From positions 1-11,594 of the forward strand of contig DAIRET010000084.1 in NCBI GenBank assembly GCA_036795455.1: a DNA stretch of 11,594 nucleotides, in the 5' to 3' direction. The notes below the pieces were generated by a model. The model saw only the letters and a program-made list of their open reading frames with translations. It was not told the DNA's origin and did not search any database. Made by a program: the position numbers and the translations under genes. Positions 6,826-11,594 of the stretch are shown one piece after another (within the stretch, counting starts at the first letter, position 1; the number at the start of each line of letters is the position of its first letter). Source of the stretch: DAIRET01 sp036795455. Its GTDB lineage: Bacteria > Bacteroidota > Ignavibacteria > Ignavibacteriales > Ignavibacteriaceae.

Positions 6826-8705
6826 TACGGAGTGATTGTTACCGTATTTGAATAAAACGGTTCTTTAGGCACAAGCGCGTTGTAATATGAATACTGTTCG
6901 TTACTACTCTTGAGCCTGTATTGATATGTAACACCGGAGTTTATATTGTAATCCTGGTAATTATAATTATAAAACCATTGTGGACCGCTTATATCCTCAA
7001 AGTTACCGGCTCCGGTTTTTTTCTCTACAACAAAATATCCACCGCCGAAATTTTCATTGTTCGCAAGCCAATTCAATTCAACACTAAACGGACTGTTATT
7101 TACATTAGCAGTTAAACTATGCGGTTTCGGATTTATGTTTATTTGATACCATATACGGTGTTTTGCTTGAATAAATAAATCTCCAACCGGGGACATAGTT
7201 GTAAGTTCAACATCACCTTCGCCGTAATTAATATAGATAGCTGTAATAGGTTCAGGAACTTTTGTGGCATCCTTTACAATCAAGTCAAAATCACCGTCAT
7301 CTTCAGTAGTCGTTGTATAAGTTTTTGTTGCTGTTTGAATTTTAACGGTGGCATTTGAAATCGGCATATAGTAATTGCCTGTAAAACTTGCCCAGCCGCT
7401 GAATTTGAAACCGAATTCTTCGTCAATGCGCATCATTCTTTTCATAGTCTCGTTTGTCATACCTGGAAAGACGCCACCCATTGTAGGATCCGGGAAAACA
7501 AATTCATTATAAGTTTCTGCTACGAAATCAAAATGAATTCCCTTCTCTCCTTCAGGTTCAACTGTGTATGCAGGGAAATAAGCGGCTTTTGGATTTTGAA
7601 CAAAATTAGTAAAGAAGTTACCAATATTTACTTTTATTGTATAAGTGTTTCCATCGGTATCCGCATCTTCAATTGTAATAGAGTAATCCTGCGAAAGAGC
7701 AGTTTCAAATTTATTTAAATAAGTCTTTACGGTATCAAGGTCGGATTGTTTAACCCCGTTACTTCCCAATTTAATAATTGCATCGGGTTTGTTACCGGAA
7801 ATAGTTTCAAGCGATGTAATTGCACCCCTGAACTTTGTAATCATATTTTGTAAATGATTTTTACAATTAGTCGCTCTTTGTTGACCGTCGGAAGCAAGCA
7901 CAAAGAAAGATTGGTTGTCTTGTTGAAGTGCGGCAACAAGACTTGCCTGTGAATAATCCTGCAGTTCAAATTTATGTGTCAAAAACATTTCCATCATAAA
8001 GCGGACACCCCGCACCCCCGCATCCATCAAATATATTTCGGTGGGATATATTGATACAGGTTCCATTTGCGGATCGCCCTGCATTTTTCCGCTGATTGTA
8101 AATTTGAAATCGGAATTAGCTTCAATTGCTTCCATTCTTGCAGATGCGTATTCCAGTTTTGGTAAAAAGTTGTTACGGATTACCTGTTGCATTTTACTTA
8201 TTAGAGGTGGGTCTGTGATTGCCAATTTGTGAATAGCAAAAACATTAATTGCAGCTGGCGCTAATGGTATTATCATCTGTTCCGTTGATGATGGAATTCC
8301 CGGTGCAGTTAATACTTTGTTAAAAGGTCCATCACCGGACATGAGAGAATCAAATTGTTTGATTAAATTATTTATTTCGGGGTCCGCGTATGCGGTTAGA
8401 ATTTCTGTAATAGCAGCACCGAACTGTGCATCGGTATTTGACGGGTCAAGCTGCAATGCTTCTTTATACAAATTAGCTGCACTAATAAAATTGAGCTGAT
8501 CAAAATCCGATGGACTGTTGAAACTGCCGTTCACCCATTTAAAAAATTCGCTTTCGATCATGCCGTAAGCCTGATCGGATTTCTCCTTTGATGTAGTTGG
8601 ATCATTACCTGTACTTGTCGGTTCTTCATCTTTTTGACACGACAGGAACATTAACGATGATATAATAAGAATGTTTATGAACAATAAATATTTGGACGTT
8701 TTCAT
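6825..8705 (-). CDS. Large lipoprotein with TPR-like, carboxypeptidase-regulatory-like and FN3-like regions
   Basis: A 626-aa predicted lipoprotein, not recognised as a named family. The signal sequence ends in FLSC, with lipidated Cys23, followed by an acidic and Ser/Thr-rich linker (24-45). A helical region includes one TPR-like motif (about 74-105, AANLYKEALQLDPSN), and further helices run to about 340. From about 434 to 495 a beta segment resembles a carboxypeptidase regulatory-like domain (GWASFTGNYYMPISNATV, then DDGDFDLIV). The last 95 residues (about 528-626) look like a fibronectin type III domain (SLTANVNNSPFSVELNW, then GVTYQYRLKSSN). It has no catalytic motif that I can see, so binding or scaffolding is more likely than enzymology. 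The ATG has GAGGG at 5 nt. It is the first gene of a pair with the overlapping barrel gene. Domain calls are by pattern and the middle (200-430) is unassigned. Confidence 0.75.
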   Translation of the reverse strand: MKTSKYLLFINILIISSLMFLSCQKDEEPTSTGNDPTTSKEKSDQAYGMIESEFFKWVNGSFNSPSDFDQLNFISAANLYKEALQLDPSNTDAQFGAAITEILTAYADPEINNLIKQFDSLMSGDGPFNKVLTAPGIPSSTEQMIIPLAPAAINVFAIHKLAITDPPLISKMQQVIRNNFLPKLEYASARMEAIEANSDFKFTISGKMQGDPQMEPVSIYPTEIYLMDAGVRGVRFMMEMFLTHKFELQDYSQASLVAALQQDNQSFFVLASDGQQRATNCKNHLQNMITKFRGAITSLETISGNKPDAIIKLGSNGVKQSDLDTVKTYLNKFETALSQDYSITIEDADTDGNTYTIKVNIGNFFTNFVQNPKAAYFPAYTVEPEGEKGIHFDFVAETYNEFVFPDPTMGGVFPGMTNETMKRMMRIDEEFGFKFSGWASFTGNYYMPISNATVKIQTATKTYTTTTEDDGDFDLIVKDATKVPEPITAIYINYGEGDVELTTMSPVGDLFIQAKHRIWYQININPKPHSLTANVNNSPFSVELNWLANNENFGGGYFVVEKKTGAGNFEDISGPQWFYNYNYQDYNINSGVTYQYRLKSSNEQYSYYNALVPKEPFYSNTVTITP

Positions 8706-8733
8706 TTTTGCCCTCGCAACAAAATTAAGTAAA

Positions 8734-8762
8734 AAAATATTTACAATGGAAACATATGTAAA
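8734..8762 (-). promoter_or_regulatory. Candidate promoter of the lipoprotein/barrel pair
   Basis: TTTACA (8757-8762) and TATTTT (8734-8739) are 17 nt apart on the minus strand, about 30 nt before the ATG at 8705. The -35 matches 5 of 6 sigma70 bases and the -10 matches 4 of 6. The spacer and -35 are covered by the inverted repeat TTTACA...TGTAAA. The site fits a leader of roughly 20 nt that would still contain the GAGGG ribosome site. Confidence 0.4.
8740..8762. repeat. Inverted repeat TTTACA-11 nt-TGTAAA over the candidate promoter
   Basis: TTTACA (8740-8745) and TGTAAA (8757-8762) are perfect 6-bp arms with an 11-nt centre. The 23-bp size and its placement across the -35 and spacer of the candidate promoter would suit a dimeric repressor operator. 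The arms are AT-rich, so a chance origin is quite possible. Confidence 0.35.
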
Positions 8763-8816
8763 GGTTTAATCAACTTCAAGATATTCCGGTAAAAATTCGC
8801 TTTCCTTTAATGCGAT

Positions 8817-8829
8817 ACTCTTTCAGAGT
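8817..8829. repeat. Small perfect hairpin downstream of the deacetylase-like gene
   Basis: ACTCT and AGAGT form a perfect 5-bp stem with a 3-nt loop, 34 nt past the stop codon at 8863. No T-run follows on the minus strand, so it is at best a weak end signal or an RNA stabilising element. Confidence 0.3.
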
Positions 8830-8862
8830 GCGTTATATCATATTGTTGTTAGAACTCTGTGC

Positions 8863-9897
8863 TTACTTATTATATTCGTTCAAGGCAACCGATAATGGAA
8901 TGATTTTAACTCCCGACTTTTGCAGCCTCCTTAATTCCTCTAGTAAGGCATAAAAGTTTTTCATGTTGCATAAAAAAAGCCGGGTATCTGTTTTTGAAAG
9001 ATTTTTTGTCCCTATCCTAAATTGCTCTACGACCTTTTCTTCAGTATCAGAATCTAACCGTTCAAAAACAGAGAGTGGAATTAGATTGTAGCCACCGCGC
9101 ACATCGAACTCTTTTTCAAGGAAAGAAAAAGCCGGCGAATTATAAATTTGCGATTGATCATCTATCAAGATGAACTTGCTTTGCTGGAAAGCCCCTATTG
9201 TAAGCCGAACAGAAATTTTTAGTCTTCTCCGTGAATAATCCTTGACAAACTTAAACTCCGAATCTTCTATTGAATCATCAATTAGAAGTATTGCTTCTTT
9301 TTTGTTCGTGTTTATTTGGGCGGAAAGGTCTTTGTTTTTCTGAGATGGTAGAATTACTAAGCTTAAGAACTCAGGGAAATCAATCAAGGTTTGTAATTCA
9401 TCTTTGTTCAAGTTTTCCACTCCTGTTAACGCAAAACTTAATTTTCCGTTTTCCCGCAAAAGGTTTTTATCCGTTTTGAATTCGGCATATAGTTTTAGAT
9501 TGCCTGCCGCTGATATTTCAAGGACCGAATAATTATTAATTGCTTTCTCTATTGAATTGATCCGGGTGTTTTCTTTATTAAGCTTGTTAAAAACTTCGTG
9601 GAGTAAAACCGGCACCGGCAGGTCTTTAGGAATTGAAATTGAATAAGCCGCAGCTAAAGAATCACATTTTTTATACGGCGGTTTTATCTTTTTAATCTGT
9701 TCCCGGCTGATCGAGTATTCGCTTAAAATCGAATTGAAAACAGAATCAATTGTTGCGGCAGACAGCTCATTTACAAATAAGGTTTCTTCTTTTTGAGAAT
9801 ACTTATCAATTGCCAGGTTAAAAAAAAGGAGTAATATTGCAAGGCAAAACAGAACTACTAATAATAACTTACTATTCAAACTCTGCCCTGTCTTCAC
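8863..9897 (-). CDS. Membrane-anchored protein resembling a divergent polysaccharide deacetylase, catalytic residues absent
   Basis: A 344-aa protein with one N-terminal membrane anchor (about 11-30, LLLVVLFCLAILLLFFNLAI) and an extracytoplasmic body. The second half resembles the YibQ-type divergent polysaccharide deacetylases: a strand ending in VILPSQ (181-186), EAILLIDD (201-208), FILIDD (242-247) and a C-terminal segment LEELRRLQKSGVKIIPLS (319-336), close to the final helix and strand typical of that fold. However, the protein has a single His, at 100 in the N-terminal region, so the metal-binding histidines are missing and it is probably not an active deacetylase. The start is uncertain: GTG at 9895-9897 directly abuts the TAA of the crotonase gene, while TTG at codon 7 has AGGG 5 nt upstream. 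No ATG occurs before codon 312. It is co-directional and abutting with the crotonase gene. The family match is tentative. Confidence 0.55.
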   Translation of the reverse strand: MKTGQSLNSKLLLVVLFCLAILLLFFNLAIDKYSQKEETLFVNELSAATIDSVFNSILSEYSISREQIKKIKPPYKKCDSLAAAYSISIPKDLPVPVLLHEVFNKLNKENTRINSIEKAINNYSVLEISAAGNLKLYAEFKTDKNLLRENGKLSFALTGVENLNKDELQTLIDFPEFLSLVILPSQKNKDLSAQINTNKKEAILLIDDSIEDSEFKFVKDYSRRRLKISVRLTIGAFQQSKFILIDDQSQIYNSPAFSFLEKEFDVRGGYNLIPLSVFERLDSDTEEKVVEQFRIGTKNLSKTDTRLFLCNMKNFYALLEELRRLQKSGVKIIPLSVALNEYNK

Positions 9898-10680
9898 TTA
9901 CTTGTGTTTGAAATTCGGTTTTCGTTTTTCTAAAAATGCAGAAGTACCTTCTTTAAAATCATCGGTTCCGCAGGCAAGTGCAAATAAACCGGCTTCAAAA
10001 CTCAATCCTTTATGTAAACCGAGATCGTTGCTGGCGCTTATAGCTTTGAGTGCAAGCCTTACAGCGTGGTGTGGTTTAGCCGCAATTTTAACCGCGATTT
10101 CCAATGCTTTCGGCAATAAATCATTAAGCGGGAAAACATGGTTGACTAAACCTGTTTTCATCGCTTCATCTGCATCAATATAATAACCTGTTAAAATGTA
10201 CTCGGTCGCTTTACCTGTTCCGATAACACGCGGAAGTCTTTGTGTGCCGCCATAGCCCGGAATAATCCCCAGGTTCACTTCAGGCAAGCCGAACTTCGCG
10301 TTTTCGGATGCGATTCTGAAATGACATGCAAGTGCAAGTTCGCAGCCGCCGCCAAGTGCAAAACCATTTACTGCAGCAATAACAGGTTTATTCAAGTTCT
10401 CAATTAAACTGAATACGGCTTGCCCTTTCTCGGCAAATTCCTTTCCGCTTATCATATCAAGGGAATTAATTTCGGAAATATCCGCCCCGGCAACAAATGC
10501 TTTTTCTCCGCTGCCTGTAAGTATAACTGCGCGTATATCTTCCTTTTCACCGAGGTAACTGAAAACTGTTTCAAGTTCCGAAATCAAAACAGCATTGAGT
10601 GCATTAAGTTTATCCGGACGGTTGATAGTAACAATTGCAACACTTCCTTTTTCTTCGAGAAGAATATTTTGAAAATTCAT
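9898..10680 (-). CDS. Enoyl-CoA hydratase/crotonase family protein
   Basis: A 260-aa cytoplasmic enzyme of the crotonase superfamily, most likely a short-chain enoyl-CoA hydratase that adds water to trans-2-enoyl-CoA in fatty-acid or butyrate-type metabolism. The length is normal for the family. The acyl-CoA/oxyanion motif AGADIS (64-69) and ALGGGCELA (108-116) are present, as are both catalytic glutamates: E114 in GGCEL and E134 in FGLPEVNLG, followed by GYGGTQRLPR (142-151). Having both Glu residues argues for a true hydratase rather than an isomerase or other superfamily member, although substrate range cannot be read from sequence. The ATG has AAAGGA 7 nt upstream, overlapping the stop of the barrel gene 12 nt before it, so expression is probably operonic. 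No other beta-oxidation gene is in the window, so its pairing with two envelope genes is unexplained. Confidence 0.93.
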   Translation of the reverse strand: MNFQNILLEEKGSVAIVTINRPDKLNALNAVLISELETVFSYLGEKEDIRAVILTGSGEKAFVAGADISEINSLDMISGKEFAEKGQAVFSLIENLNKPVIAAVNGFALGGGCELALACHFRIASENAKFGLPEVNLGIIPGYGGTQRLPRVIGTGKATEYILTGYYIDADEAMKTGLVNHVFPLNDLLPKALEIAVKIAAKPHHAVRLALKAISASNDLGLHKGLSFEAGLFALACGTDDFKEGTSAFLEKRKPNFKHK

Positions 10681-10692
10681 TTTCTATTCCTT

Positions 10693-11280
10693 TCAAATAC
10701 TGACGTAAAGAGGTAGTCTGATTTTCAAATCAACGGATAAAAATTGATTATCATTTAAATAGTTGTATGAAGCAAGCACTTCCAACAAAAACATTGAAAC
10801 ACCGACACCCAAATTAAAGCCCGATTTAATACCATCTTCCAGGTAATTGTTCTTTAAACTTTGCGGTTTAAACTCGTGAAGTTCCTGGAAAAAGGTAAGT
10901 GATGCAGAGGCTTCAACTAATGGAATAACAATTACAATGTTTTCAAGTATCGGTGGGAAATAATACCTGGCACCAACAGTAACGGGAAGTAAATTTGATG
11001 AAAAATGAGAATAGTCTGAGGTTTGATAAAAATCCTGCGAACCGGGGTATTGTTCAAATCCTATCCTTCCGAATAAAAAAATCGGAAGGTATTCGTTGTC
11101 GGTATAAGATAGCTCCATGTTGAAACCGTAACCGAGCATAACCTTATCGGAAAAACTACCTATCGGTAACCTAGGACCAACACCTAAGGCGCCGAATATT
11201 CCCCGCGCTTTATCCGAGGGATGTGTATCAAACACGTTGCCGGCAAATATGATTAACAGGATAACTATATACTTTTTCAT
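10693..11280 (-). CDS. Small outer-membrane beta-barrel protein (OmpA-like/porin-family fold)
   Basis: A 195-aa exported protein: the signal peptide KKYIVILLIIFAGNVF (about 2-17) is followed by repeated amphipathic beta strands such as GFNMELSY, IFLFGRIGFEQY, LLPVTVGARYYF, LVEASASLTFF and FNLGVGVSMFLLEVLASY, with Gly-rich turns. The length and strand density suit an 8-stranded OmpA/OmpX-type barrel, but there is no peptidoglycan-binding OmpA C-terminal domain and the last residue is Ile, not Phe. The product is probably a structural or small-channel outer-membrane protein; no specific function is visible. The ATG has no clear Shine-Dalgarno. This is the first gene of the barrel-crotonase-deacetylase-like cluster, behind a 166-nt gap that contains the terminator of the preceding transporter gene. 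Confidence 0.75.
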   Translation of the reverse strand: MKKYIVILLIIFAGNVFDTHPSDKARGIFGALGVGPRLPIGSFSDKVMLGYGFNMELSYTDNEYLPIFLFGRIGFEQYPGSQDFYQTSDYSHFSSNLLPVTVGARYYFPPILENIVIVIPLVEASASLTFFQELHEFKPQSLKNNYLEDGIKSGFNLGVGVSMFLLEVLASYNYLNDNQFLSVDLKIRLPLYVSI

Positions 11281-11388
11281 TTAAATGCTGTTATTTGATG
11301 AGGCAAAATAAACAAAATTTCATACTATTAAAAACCGCTTAAACATTGATCAATAACTTTACTTTCAGTCTGTAATTATTAGCACAAA

Positions 11389-11424
11389 AACAAAAACCCA
11401 CGAAATAATCCGCGGGTTTTTGTT
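11389..11424 (-). terminator. Rho-independent terminator of the transporter gene
   Basis: A perfect 11-bp stem (11389-11399 with 11414-11424) continues inward with one A/C mismatch and two further C-G pairs around an 8-nt loop. On the minus strand GGGTTTTTGTT runs into more T-rich sequence (TTTTTGTGC). It starts about 23 nt after the transporter stop codon. The symmetric A/T arms mean it could also act in the plus direction, but no plus-strand gene is seen. Confidence 0.85.
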
Positions 11425-11446
11425 AAATGAAAACTTAATACTCAAT

Positions 11447-11594
11447 CTATATACTACTCTTCTTCGGAGCAATGAATTTTGAATATAGCAGCAATCCTAC
11501 CATTGAGAATACTCCAATCAAACTAAAGATAAGCCACAAGGTTTGAGGGTCTTTTAGATTATCTACAAAGTGAACATAAAGGTTAGCTCCGAGA
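11447..11594 (-). CDS. C-terminal end of a multi-pass transporter, probably MFS (partial)
   Basis: Only the last 48 codons are inside the window; the gene continues past the right edge. The visible end has a short soluble loop (YVHFVDNLKDPQT), one strong membrane helix (LWLIFSLIGVFSMVGLLLY) and a short basic tail (SKFIAPKKSSI). A last helix followed by a lysine-containing cytoplasmic tail fits transmembrane helix 12 of a major facilitator transporter, but 48 residues are not enough to fix the family or substrate. It ends with TAG and is followed by a strong terminator, so it is the last gene of its own transcript, separate from the barrel/crotonase cluster. Confidence 0.6.
   Translation of the reverse strand, partial: LGANLYVHFVDNLKDPQTLWLIFSLIGVFSMVGLLLYSKFIAPKKSSI

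Noticed and set aside
10420..10716. 98-codon plus-strand reading frame opposite the crotonase gene
   Set aside because: The opposite strand encodes a complete crotonase with all catalytic motifs; the plus-strand frame is rich in Phe, Cys and Asn with no recognisable pattern.
11281..11388. Promoter for the small barrel gene, including a TTGATC box with weak -10 and a TTTG-type Bacteroidota promoter
   Set aside because: A promoter must exist here after the terminator, but the -10 matches are poor and no TAnnTTTG element is exact, so I cannot place it.

Overview
The window comes from an AT-rich Gram-negative bacterium. Every supported gene lies on the minus strand, and most products are exported: outer-membrane barrels, lipoproteins and periplasmic chaperones. 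The set of SurA/parvulin lipoproteins, OmpA-like barrels, and an FN3/carboxypeptidase-regulatory-like lipoprotein fits the Bacteroidota/Chlorobiota/Ignavibacteriota group. Several starts have clear AGGA/GGAG/GAGG Shine-Dalgarno sites, which typical Bacteroidota lack, so Ignavibacteria or a related lineage is my best guess. This is inference; no marker gene is present.

Layout in the direction of transcription (high to low coordinates): (i) 11447-11594, the 3' end of a membrane transporter, closed by a strong hairpin terminator at 11389-11424. (ii) A tight three-gene cluster: a small outer-membrane barrel (10693-11280), a crotonase-family enoyl-CoA hydratase (9898-10680), and a membrane-anchored protein resembling a divergent polysaccharide deacetylase without catalytic histidines (8863-9897). 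(iii) A 157-nt gap with a candidate promoter, then a two-gene unit: a 626-aa lipoprotein (6825-8705) whose stop codon overlaps the start of a 452-aa outer-membrane barrel (5467-6825). (iv) A 204-nt gap holding several hairpins and a possible promoter, then a four-gene unit: a 662-aa parvulin lipoprotein (3274-5262), a degenerate parvulin-like lipoprotein (2463-3263), a SurA-type periplasmic isomerase (1184-2461) and a MoxR-family AAA ATPase (174-1172). (v) Positions 1-173 hold no convincing gene but contain a weak terminator-like hairpin.

Functionally, the left half looks like an envelope-biogenesis operon: three related SurA-like factors, two predicted to be membrane-tethered and one soluble, with a gradient of active-site decay, plus a MoxR ATPase that probably remodels a partner encoded elsewhere. 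The centre is an uncharacterised lipoprotein/barrel pair that probably works at the outer membrane. The right half mixes a central-metabolism enzyme with envelope proteins. Nothing here is a defence system, mobile element, CRISPR array or RNA gene. The best candidates for new biology are the lipoprotein/barrel pair and the chaperone trio.
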